Source: JALQTD01 sp965656785
GTDB taxonomy: Bacteria > Bacteroidota > Bacteroidia > Flavobacteriales_D > Sanyastnellaceae
Assembly: GCA_965656785.1 (NCBI GenBank)
Contig: CBFHLY010000005.1
Location: forward strand, 1 to 64,000
Direction: 5' to 3'
DNA: 64,000 nt
In this document: piece by piece, positions 23,511-30,658 of the stretch
Position numbering within the stretch: position 1 is the first letter of the stretch
Layout: each line of letters opens with the position of its first letter
The notes under the pieces: generated by a model
What the model was told of the DNA's origin: nothing
Seen by the model: the letters and a program-made list of their open reading frames with translations, nothing else
The model's database searches: none
Position numbers and translations under genes: made by a program

Positions 23511-24500
23511 TCAGGCTTCGGCCGTGTAGGCCCATTTCAAGTAGACAGCACCCCAGGTGAACCCACCTCCGAACGCGGCGAGGACGAGGTTGTCGCCCGC
23601 CTTGAGTTGCGACTCCCAATCGCGCAAGCACAACGGAATGGTCGCCGCGGTGGTGTTTCCGTAGTCCTGGATGTTGATCATCACCTTCTCGTGGGGCAAG
23701 CCCATTCGACGCTGTGTGGCATCGATGATGCGCAGGTTGGCTTGGTGAGGCACCAGCCAAGCCACGTCTTCAGGGGCCAAGTTGTTGCGCTCCATGATTT
23801 CGTAGCTCACATCGGCCATGCCCTTGACCGCAGCTTTGAATACGGGCTGTCCATCTTGGAACACGAAGTGCTCTTTGGCATCAATCGTTTCGTGCGTCGG
23901 AGGATGCAACGAGCCGCCGGCTTTCTGGCGGAGGTAATTCACGCCGCTGCCGTCGGTCTTCAAGAGCGAGTCCTGAACCCCGAACTCCTCGTGGGGCTCA
24001 AGCAACACGGCAGCCGCCGCGTCGCCGAACAGCACGCACGTCGTGCGGTCGGTGTAGTCGATGATGGAGCTCATTTTGTCGGCTCCCACGATGACGACCT
24101 TCTTGTGTTTGCCCGACTCGATGAATTGGGCGCCGGTCGTCAAGGCGAACAAGAATCCCGAACAAGCGGCGTTCAAGTCCCAGCCCCACGCATTGGTGGC
24201 TCCGACTTTGTCGGTGATGAGGTTGGCCGTGGCGGGGAACGGCATGTCCGCTGTCACCGTCGCGCAGATGAGCAAATCGATTTCCGTCGGGTCGATGCCG
24301 CGCTTCTCGCACAGCGTCTTGACGGCCTCGGCGCCCATGTCGGAAGTGGCTTTCGTCGGATCTTTCAAAATGTGACGCTGACGAATGCCCGTGCGGGAAA
24401 CAATCCATTCGTCGTTCGTGTCAACCATCTTTTCGAGGTCTGCATTCGTGAGCAAATCCTCGGGCACGTAGCCCGCAACGGCAGTGATGGCGGCTTTCAT
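23511..24500 (-). CDS. fabH: Beta-ketoacyl-ACP synthase III
   Basis: A 329-residue thiolase-fold enzyme that starts fatty-acid chains by condensing an acyl-CoA with malonyl-ACP. The catalytic triad is visible: Cys113 in LNAACSGFLFAL, His in WLVPHQANLRI and Asn in DYGNTTAATIP. The substrate loop DEWIVSRTGIRQRH is intact. It is followed by accB and preceded by the rpmF terminator. plsX, which often lies between rpmF and fabH in bacteria, is absent here. Confidence 0.97.
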   Translation of the reverse strand: MKAAITAVAGYVPEDLLTNADLEKMVDTNDEWIVSRTGIRQRHILKDPTKATSDMGAEAVKTLCEKRGIDPTEIDLLICATVTADMPFPATANLITDKVGATNAWGWDLNAACSGFLFALTTGAQFIESGKHKKVVIVGADKMSSIIDYTDRTTCVLFGDAAAAVLLEPHEEFGVQDSLLKTDGSGVNYLRQKAGGSLHPPTHETIDAKEHFVFQDGQPVFKAAVKGMADVSYEIMERNNLAPEDVAWLVPHQANLRIIDATQRRMGLPHEKVMINIQDYGNTTAATIPLCLRDWESQLKAGDNLVLAAFGGGFTWGAVYLKWAYTAEA

Positions 24501-24597
24501 CGGCAGGTTTTGTGCCCCCAGCGGGGCGATTTGAGCGGGCTAAGATACACACCTTCACTGACACCCTGTCGTCCCAGCTCAAATCCGGGGCCACGAC

Positions 24598-24625
24598 AAA
24601 AAAAAGGGAAAGCCGAAGCCTTCCC
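24598..24625 (-). terminator. Strong intrinsic terminator after rpmF
   Basis: On the minus strand an eight-pair stem with a TTCG tetraloop (24606-24625) is followed by eight T (24598-24605). It separates the rpmF transcript from fabH. Confidence 0.92.
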
Positions 24626-24651
24626 TGTGGGTTGCGTTTCGAAGCGGCGAA

Positions 24652-24840
24652 TTAAGCCTCCGCCTTCTCCATCACCACCTTGCCCTTGTAGTAGAGCTTG
24701 CCTTCGTGCCAGTGGGCACGGTGGAAGAGGTGAGGTTGACCCGTTGTCGGGCACGTGGCCACGTTCGCGGGGGTCAGGGCGTCGTGCGTGCGGCGCTTGC
24801 GCGTACGCGTCTTACTTTGACGTCGTTTAGGATGTGCCAT
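24652..24840 (-). CDS. rpmF: 50S ribosomal protein L32
   Basis: A 62-residue ribosomal protein starting MAHPKRRQSKTRTRKRRTHD. The C-terminal half reads VATCPTTGQPHLFHRAHW: only one of the four zinc-binding cysteines found in some L32 proteins is present, which is normal for the Bacteroidota form. It lies nine bases after the DUF177 gene, the usual partner, and ends before a strong terminator. Confidence 0.97.
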   Translation of the reverse strand: MAHPKRRQSKTRTRKRRTHDALTPANVATCPTTGQPHLFHRAHWHEGKLYYKGKVVMEKAEA

Positions 24841-24849
24841 GACAATGGA

Positions 24850-25359
24850 TTATTTCAGTTCTTTCAATGCGTTCCAACGAGGATCCATCGGTTCTTCATC
24901 ATCGCCTCCTCCCTCGGGTCCATCCAACCGGTCGAGCATGTCCGGGTCGCAATCCGCTTCATTCGGGTGAATGCGGCGGGTGGGCAAGGCCAAATGAGCG
25001 AACTCGAAAATCGGCTGGCTCAAATCCAATTCATGGACTTCCGAACCGAGGATCCAGACATCGCTGTCCAAATCCGTCGTTTCGCCCAGCTTGGCGATGA
25101 CCCGATCTTCAAAATGGACCGGCAAATCGAATGGTCCCAAACACCGATCGCAGGACACTTCAATGGTCCCGTCGAGGGTTATTTGGGCATTCAATTGAGA
25201 GCCCACCTGCTCAAAGTGCACGTCCACCGATAAGGCGGCCTGCTGGATTTCTGAGAGGGGAAACAAGGAAAAGAACGTCGAATCCACCTCCATCTGAAAA
25301 CGGTGGGGCCCTTGCTTCAATCCCTCAAAGGCAATTCGATAAGGGGCCAAGTAGTCCAC
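24850..25359 (-). CDS. DUF177 (YceD) family protein
   Basis: A 169-residue protein of the DUF177/YceD family, which sits beside rpmF across bacteria and has been linked to 23S rRNA or ribosome accumulation. The conserved segment CDRCLGPFDLPV is near residue 70, and the acidic C-terminus (EGGGDDEEPMDPR) is typical. No ATG is available. GTG 25359 is chosen because it gives the normal short N-terminus before AFEGLKQGPH and because a perfect TACCTTTG box lies 21 bases upstream, inside what a longer TTG-started frame (25398) would code. Confidence 0.88.
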   Translation of the reverse strand: MDYLAPYRIAFEGLKQGPHRFQMEVDSTFFSLFPLSEIQQAALSVDVHFEQVGSQLNAQITLDGTIEVSCDRCLGPFDLPVHFEDRVIAKLGETTDLDSDVWILGSEVHELDLSQPIFEFAHLALPTRRIHPNEADCDPDMLDRLDGPEGGGDDEEPMDPRWNALKELK

Positions 25360-25380
25360 TGCGTCCAAATTTCGGGAGGG

Positions 25381-25388
25381 CAAAGGTA
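25381..25388 (-). promoter_or_regulatory. -7 promoter box of DUF177-rpmF
   Basis: Minus-strand TACCTTTG, an exact TAnnTTTG match, 21 bases before the proposed GTG start. It argues against a start further upstream. Confidence 0.65.
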
Positions 25389-25443
25389 CGTCGAGCAATT
25401 CAAAAAGCCAACACTTGGGTGTTGGTTTCTGAATTTCAGCAGG

Positions 25444-26538
25444 TTACTCGCCCCTGCGCCGGCTTGCATAGTCGTCGCTTCGGCGCTCCTTCTTTATGAT
25501 TTCCAATGGGTTGGAGGTTAATTCCCGGTGCTCAATCCGGTTGCGTCGGATGTCACGGGCCGCAAAGAGCGCCGAGCGCAACGAGTCGGGGTTTGCTGAA
25601 CCTTGCCCTGCAATGTCGAATCCGGTGCCGTGGTCGGGGCTGGTGCGGACCACCGGCAATCCCGCGGTGAAGTTCACGCCCGCACCGAAGCTCAGGGCTT
25701 TGAAGGGAGCGAGCCCTTGGTCGTGGTACATGGCGAGGACCCCGTCGAACTGCTTGAACGCGCCCGAACCGAAGAAGCCATCTGCGGCGTACGGCCCGAA
25801 GACGAGCTTGTTCTCGGCAGCCAGTTCCCGCACCACGGGCTGGATGATTCGCTTTTCTTCGTCGCCCATCAAGCCGTTGTCGCTGGCATGGGGGTTCAGT
25901 CCCAACACCGCAATGCGCGGGTTTGCGATGCCGAAGTCCCTCAAAAGCGATTCGTGCATCAAGTTGATTTTCGTTCGGATCAGCGAGGTGGAGAGGGCTG
26001 CTGACACCTCCTTCAAGGCGACGTGGCCGGTGGCCACGCCCACCCGAAGACTTCCGGCGATGAGCAGCATCAAGACGTCGTCGACGTTGGCAAAGTCGGC
26101 GAGGTATTCCGTGTGGCCGGGGAATTTGAAGGAGCCGAGCTTCATGGCGTCCTTGTGGATGGGGCAGGTGACGAGCACTTCCACCCGAGTGGCCGCGAGG
26201 TCTTGGACCGCGCGTTCGAGGGATTGGAAGGCGAAGGTGCCGGCTTCGGCTGTGATTTGGCCCCAATTCAATTCCCAGGCGTCCTCCCGAATCGCCACCA
26301 CGTTCAATTGATTCGGCTTCGATTTCTCGGCGCCATCCACCACCGCCCACTTCACGCGTTCCGTCAATTCCGTCAAGGCCAACGCCGCTTCCACGAGGTT
26401 TGGGACCGCGTAGAGCACGGGGGTCACTTCGGTGAACATGCGCTCGTCCGCAAAGGCCTTCACCACCGTTTCGATGCCGATGCCGTTGGGGTCGCCGGCG
26501 GAAATCGCCACGCGCGTTGGGGAATTTTTGGAACTCAT
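25444..26538 (-). CDS. pdxA: 4-hydroxythreonine-4-phosphate dehydrogenase
   Basis: A 364-residue enzyme of pyridoxal-phosphate synthesis. The N-terminus RVAISAGDPNGIGIETVVKA is diagnostic. CPIHKDAMKLG, FPGHTEYLAD, LGLNPHASDNGLMGDEE and DQGLAPFKALSFGAGVNFT follow, with the metal-binding histidines of the family. ATG 26538 is chosen: a perfect TAACTTTG box ends nine bases upstream, and the longer frame would start inside that box. It is the first gene of the pdxA, DUF177, rpmF, fabH, accBC cluster. Confidence 0.96.
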   Translation of the reverse strand: MSSKNSPTRVAISAGDPNGIGIETVVKAFADERMFTEVTPVLYAVPNLVEAALALTELTERVKWAVVDGAEKSKPNQLNVVAIREDAWELNWGQITAEAGTFAFQSLERAVQDLAATRVEVLVTCPIHKDAMKLGSFKFPGHTEYLADFANVDDVLMLLIAGSLRVGVATGHVALKEVSAALSTSLIRTKINLMHESLLRDFGIANPRIAVLGLNPHASDNGLMGDEEKRIIQPVVRELAAENKLVFGPYAADGFFGSGAFKQFDGVLAMYHDQGLAPFKALSFGAGVNFTAGLPVVRTSPDHGTGFDIAGQGSANPDSLRSALFAARDIRRNRIEHRELTSNPLEIIKKERRSDDYASRRRGE

Positions 26539-26547
26539 GATGCGGTG

Positions 26548-26555
26548 CAAAGTTA
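26548..26555 (-). promoter_or_regulatory. -7 promoter box of pdxA
   Basis: Minus-strand TAACTTTG, exact TAnnTTTG, ends nine bases before the pdxA ATG. It is back to back with a weaker plus-strand TAACTTGC (26575-26582) in front of the gene at 26590. Confidence 0.65.
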
Positions 26556-26589
26556 CGGGATGCGCAGGGTGAACTAACTTGCTCCTTCA

Positions 26590-29286
26590 ATGGGAGGCCA
26601 ACAATTCACAGCGTGGGGCAAGCGGAGCGCGGTTTTCGTGCTGTTGCTTTGGGCTGCGGTGTCTGCGGTTTGGGCCACCCACAACCGGGCTGGCGAAATC
26701 ACGTACACGCACGTCGAAGGCTTGACCTACGAAGTCCTCATCACCACGTACACGAAATCCACTGCCCTCGCGGATCGGCCGTGGCTGTTTCTCACGTGGG
26801 GCGATGAATCCGGACCGGACCTTGACAGCTTGATGCGCGATGCCGACAACATCCTCATTTTGCCGGGGGAAGTTCAGGTGAATTTTTATCGCGGTACCCA
26901 CACCTACGGCGGTCCGGGGGAATACGAAATCGCAGTGGAGGACCCCAACCGCAATGACGGCGTCCTCAACATCGAAGGGTCGGTGGATGTGCCGTTTGCC
27001 ATCCGCACGTTGTTGGTCATCAATCCGCTCGCGGGACACAACAATTCCGTTCAGCTCTTGAACGCCGCTCAGCAGAATGCGTGCCGCGCTCAGCCGTGGA
27101 TCCACAACCCGGGCGCTCACGACCCGGACGGCGACCTCCTCACCTACGAATTGGTCCCTTGCCGGGGGTTCAACGGCAATTTCATTCCCGGATACCAGTA
27201 CCCCGACGAAATCAGCCCCGCCGACGACGTGTTCGCCATCGATGCGAACACCGGAGACGTGACTTGGGAGGAACCCCAAATCGTCGGCGAGTACAACATC
27301 GCCATCCGCATCCAGGAATGGCGGTGGGTGGACGGGGGATTGGTTCGGGTTGGCGAAGTCATCCGCGACATGCAGATTGCGGTGGAACAATGCACGAACG
27401 AACCGCCGGTCATTGCCGACGTCAACGACACCTGCATCGTTGCGGGAACCTTTTACTCCCAAGCCTTCACTGCATCCGATCCCAACGGCGACCCGCTGGG
27501 CATGACCGCAGTGGGTGGGCCGATTTCGGAGGTGGAGCATCCGGCGGTGTTCACTTACCAAGGCGGTGGAAACGCGACGTTGAATTGGTTCCCACAATGC
27601 GATGAGGTGCGCGCGGAACCGTACACGGTGGTGGTGAAGGCGGAGGACGTTTCGACGCAGATGGATTTGGCGGATTTGGAGACGGTGTCCATTCGGGTGG
27701 TTTCGCCAGCTCCGGAGGCGCTGGCGGCGGAGGCGGTGGGCAACGCGGTGCTGGTTTCGTGGTTGCCGGCCGAGTGCGGGGCCGCTTTGCCATCGTGGAA
27801 GCGGGAGCAGGGGGGGTACCGCATCTACCGGCGGGTGGGCGAGGACGCGTTCGAGGCTACCGCATGCCAAACCGGAGTTCCCCCCGAATGGGGCTACACG
27901 GCGATTGCTGAGGTCAGCGACCTCAATTCGACGGGGTACGTCGACGAGGAGCTCCTGGCCTTCGGAGCCACGTACTGCTACCGCATCGTCGCCGAATGGC
28001 CGGGCAGCGGCGAGTCCATCGCGAGCGACCCCGTATGCGCCACCATCGTGAAGGACGTTCCCGTACTGACCACCGCGTCGGTGGAGGTCACGGACGGCTC
28101 GGACGGTGAAGTCGCGGTCGCTTGGTCGCCCCCGACCGACGCCGACACCACCGTCTTCGCCGGCCCATACTGGTACCGCGTCGAGGGACGCCGCCCCGCC
28201 GATGGCCCCGACTGGTCCGAAGTCCACACCTCAGCCATCCGTCCGTGGCTCGGAACCTCGGACACCCTGTTCACTCACGCGCCCGCAGGGACGGCGGCCT
28301 CTCCATGGCAGTACCGCGTCGAGGCTTGGTCCGGCGACGACCTCGTCGGCACTTCCACGCCCGCCACCACGCCGTGGCTCGTCCTCACACCCAACGACAA
28401 CCGCCTCGAACTCACCCTGGAGTACGAAGTGCCGTGGACGAACACCGCATTCGAATTCTTCCGTGCTGAGCCCGACGGGACGTGGCTGAGCTTGGGCACG
28501 GCGACGGAACCGCTGTGGGTCGATTCGGGTTTGGTCAACGGCACCAACTACTGCTATTACGCCATGACCACGGGCGAGTACGACGCCCCGGGCACCTTGT
28601 CGCCCATCGTGAACCGCTCCCAAGAAGCCTGCGGTCAGCCCTTCGACTTTACACCACCTTGCGCCCCCACCTTCGCCATCGATCCCGACTGCGAAGCCGC
28701 GACCAACACCTTGACGTGGAGCGATGTGCCTGGCTGCGCGGACGACGTGATGGGCTACACCATCTACTGGGCTCCGTTCTTGGGTGACACCTTGAAGCCC
28801 TACCTCACCCTCGAGGGCGCACCCGCCGACCCGTTCGTATTCAACGCGGAAGGGGCGGAGGGCACCATCGCAGGCTGCTTCGCGGTGACGGCGCTGGACA
28901 GCCTCATGCTGGGCCCCGGCGGCGAGCTGCGGCGCAACGAAAGCGCGTTCAGCGACACGTTGTGCGCGGACAACTGCCCGTTCTACTTCCTTCCGAACGT
29001 GTTTTCGCCCAACGGCGATGACCGCAACGACCGATTCGAAGCGTTTCCTTGGAAGTTCATCGAGCGGGTGGATTTCCGCGTTTACAACCGGAACGGGGAG
29101 GAGGTGTACTTCACCGAGGACCCGTCCATCGAGTGGAACGGGGAGCACCGCGAAGGCGGACTTTGTGCAGACGGCGTGTATTTTTATTCGGCTCGCGTGT
29201 TCACCATCCGGCTGGAAGGCTTGGTGGAGGAGCAGTTCAGCGGGACCATTCAACTCATCGATGGGCTGCCCATCAATCCAGAATGA
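26590..29286 (+). CDS. Large secreted protein with CHU_C/T9SS type B C-terminal domain
   Basis: An 898-residue exported protein. The signal segment ends around ATHNRAGEITYTHVEGLTYE, an N-terminus shared by many flavobacterial surface proteins. The middle has cadherin/fibronectin-like beta domains, with IHNPGAHDPDGDLLTYELV as a calcium-binding-like motif. The C-terminus FYFLPNVFSPNGDDRNDRFE followed by RVYNRNGEEVYF and an aromatic GVYFYSARV strand is the CHU_C (gliding-motility-associated) domain, which targets type B T9SS cargo. It is likely a surface adhesin or structural protein; no enzyme motif was seen. It is followed after three bases by ribE. Confidence 0.9.
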   Translation: MGGQQFTAWGKRSAVFVLLLWAAVSAVWATHNRAGEITYTHVEGLTYEVLITTYTKSTALADRPWLFLTWGDESGPDLDSLMRDADNILILPGEVQVNFYRGTHTYGGPGEYEIAVEDPNRNDGVLNIEGSVDVPFAIRTLLVINPLAGHNNSVQLLNAAQQNACRAQPWIHNPGAHDPDGDLLTYELVPCRGFNGNFIPGYQYPDEISPADDVFAIDANTGDVTWEEPQIVGEYNIAIRIQEWRWVDGGLVRVGEVIRDMQIAVEQCTNEPPVIADVNDTCIVAGTFYSQAFTASDPNGDPLGMTAVGGPISEVEHPAVFTYQGGGNATLNWFPQCDEVRAEPYTVVVKAEDVSTQMDLADLETVSIRVVSPAPEALAAEAVGNAVLVSWLPAECGAALPSWKREQGGYRIYRRVGEDAFEATACQTGVPPEWGYTAIAEVSDLNSTGYVDEELLAFGATYCYRIVAEWPGSGESIASDPVCATIVKDVPVLTTASVEVTDGSDGEVAVAWSPPTDADTTVFAGPYWYRVEGRRPADGPDWSEVHTSAIRPWLGTSDTLFTHAPAGTAASPWQYRVEAWSGDDLVGTSTPATTPWLVLTPNDNRLELTLEYEVPWTNTAFEFFRAEPDGTWLSLGTATEPLWVDSGLVNGTNYCYYAMTTGEYDAPGTLSPIVNRSQEACGQPFDFTPPCAPTFAIDPDCEAATNTLTWSDVPGCADDVMGYTIYWAPFLGDTLKPYLTLEGAPADPFVFNAEGAEGTIAGCFAVTALDSLMLGPGGELRRNESAFSDTLCADNCPFYFLPNVFSPNGDDRNDRFEAFPWKFIERVDFRVYNRNGEEVYFTEDPSIEWNGEHREGGLCADGVYFYSARVFTIRLEGLVEEQFSGTIQLIDGLPINPE

Positions 29287-29289
29287 ACC

Positions 29290-29883
29290 ATGTTCACAGG
29301 CATCATTGAATCGTTGGGCACGTTGGAGGCCCTGGAGTGGGAGGGGACGAACGTGCATTTGACCTTGTCGTGCGCCTTCACGTCGGAATTGAAGGTGGAC
29401 CAAAGCCTCGCCCACGACGGCGTCTGCCTCACGGTCATCGCCCTCGACGGCAACCGTTACACCGTGACGGCCATCGACGAAACGATGAAGCGAACGAACC
29501 TCGGCGAGCGCGTGGTGGGGGATCGCGTCAACCTCGAGCGCTGCACCCGCGTGGGCGATCGGCTCGATGGGCACATCGTTCAAGGCCACGTGGACACCAC
29601 GGCGGTGTTCGATCGGGTGGAGCCGCAGGACGGCAGTTGGAAGCTGTACTTCCGGCATGCGGTGGGACGGGAGTTCGTTACGGTGGAGAAGGGCTCCATC
29701 ACGGTGAACGGCGTGAGCTTGACGGTGGTGGATTCCGCGCCGGATGGGTTTTCCATTGCCGTCATTCCGTACACGTGGGAGCACACGAATTTGGGGAGGT
29801 TGAAGCCGGGCCAGCGGGTGAACATCGAGTTCGACGTGGTGGGCAAGTACGTCGCCCGCATGCTCGGTGAGCGGGTCGGTTAA
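29290..29883 (+). CDS. ribE: Riboflavin synthase
   Basis: A 197-residue enzyme that dismutates two lumazines to riboflavin. It begins MFTGIIESLGTLEAL and has two lumazine-binding repeats (about residues 1-96 and 97-190), with LAHDGVCLTVIAL in the first and SITVNGVSLTVV in the second. DGHIVQGHVDTTA joins them. Length is typical. Its TAA stop overlaps that of lptB in TTAA (29880-29883). Confidence 0.97.
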   Translation: MFTGIIESLGTLEALEWEGTNVHLTLSCAFTSELKVDQSLAHDGVCLTVIALDGNRYTVTAIDETMKRTNLGERVVGDRVNLERCTRVGDRLDGHIVQGHVDTTAVFDRVEPQDGSWKLYFRHAVGREFVTVEKGSITVNGVSLTVVDSAPDGFSIAVIPYTWEHTNLGRLKPGQRVNIEFDVVGKYVARMLGERVG

Positions 29884-30632
29884 GGGCGCTCGATTCGGGG
29901 ACGCAGGATGAAGTTTTGGCCGAGGTAGACGCGGCGGACGGTTTCGTCGGCGGCGAGGTCTTCGGCGGTGCCGTGTTTGAGGATGCGGCCTTCGAAAAGC
30001 AGGTAGGCGCGGTCGGTGATGTGCAGGGTTTCCTGGACGTTGTGGTCGGTGATGAGGATGCCGATGCCGCGGGCGCGAAGCTGTTCCACGATGCGCTGGA
30101 TGTCCTCCACGGCGATGGGGTCGACGCCGGCGAACGGCTCATCGAGCAGGATGTAGGCGGGGTTCGTGGCGAGGGCTCGGGCGATTTCCGTCCGCCGCTT
30201 TTCCCCACCGCTGAGGACGTCACCCCGGGACTTGCGCACCTTCGTGAGCTGGAATTCCTCGAGGAGGGTTTCGAGCCGGTCGCGTTGTTCGGCCCGGCTC
30301 AAGGGCTGGAGTTCGAGGATGGCCGCGATGTTGTCTTCGACGCTCAGTTTGCGGAAGACCGACACTTCTTGCGGGAGGTAGCCGATGCCTTTGCGGCTGC
30401 GCAGGTACATCGGTTCGCGGGTCAGGTTTTCGCTCCCGATGAAGATTTGGCCTGCATCCGGCTGAATCAGGCCCACGACCATGTAGAAACTCGTCGTCTT
30501 GCCAGCGCCATTCGGCCCCAAAAGCCCTACGACCTCACCCGGCGCGACCTCGAAGCTCACGTCGTTCACCACGCGGCGCGCGCCGTACTGCTTGACTAGG
30601 CCTTCCGCTCGAAGGAGTGCATCGCTGGACAT
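29880..30632 (-). CDS. lptB: Lipopolysaccharide export ABC transporter, ATP-binding protein
   Basis: A 250-residue ATPase that powers LPS extraction from the inner membrane. Walker A is GPNGAGKTT (residues 39-47), the Q-loop region has GYLPQEVSVFRKL, the signature is LSGGEKRRTEIARAL, and Walker B is YILLDEPFAGVDPIAV. The segment PMYLRSRKGIGYLPQE is characteristic of LptB. The permease genes lptF/G are not in the window, but an LptC-like gene is at 61697. Its TAACTTTG box ends four bases before the ATG. Confidence 0.96.
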   Translation of the reverse strand: MSSDALLRAEGLVKQYGARRVVNDVSFEVAPGEVVGLLGPNGAGKTTSFYMVVGLIQPDAGQIFIGSENLTREPMYLRSRKGIGYLPQEVSVFRKLSVEDNIAAILELQPLSRAEQRDRLETLLEEFQLTKVRKSRGDVLSGGEKRRTEIARALATNPAYILLDEPFAGVDPIAVEDIQRIVEQLRARGIGILITDHNVQETLHITDRAYLLFEGRILKHGTAEDLAADETVRRVYLGQNFILRPRIERP

Positions 30633-30636
30633 GGGC

Positions 30637-30644
30637 CAAAGTTA
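30637..30644 (-). promoter_or_regulatory. -7 promoter box of lptB
   Basis: Minus-strand TAACTTTG, exact TAnnTTTG, ends four bases before the lptB ATG. Confidence 0.68.
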
Positions 30645-30658
30645 CGGCGCAACCGCCC

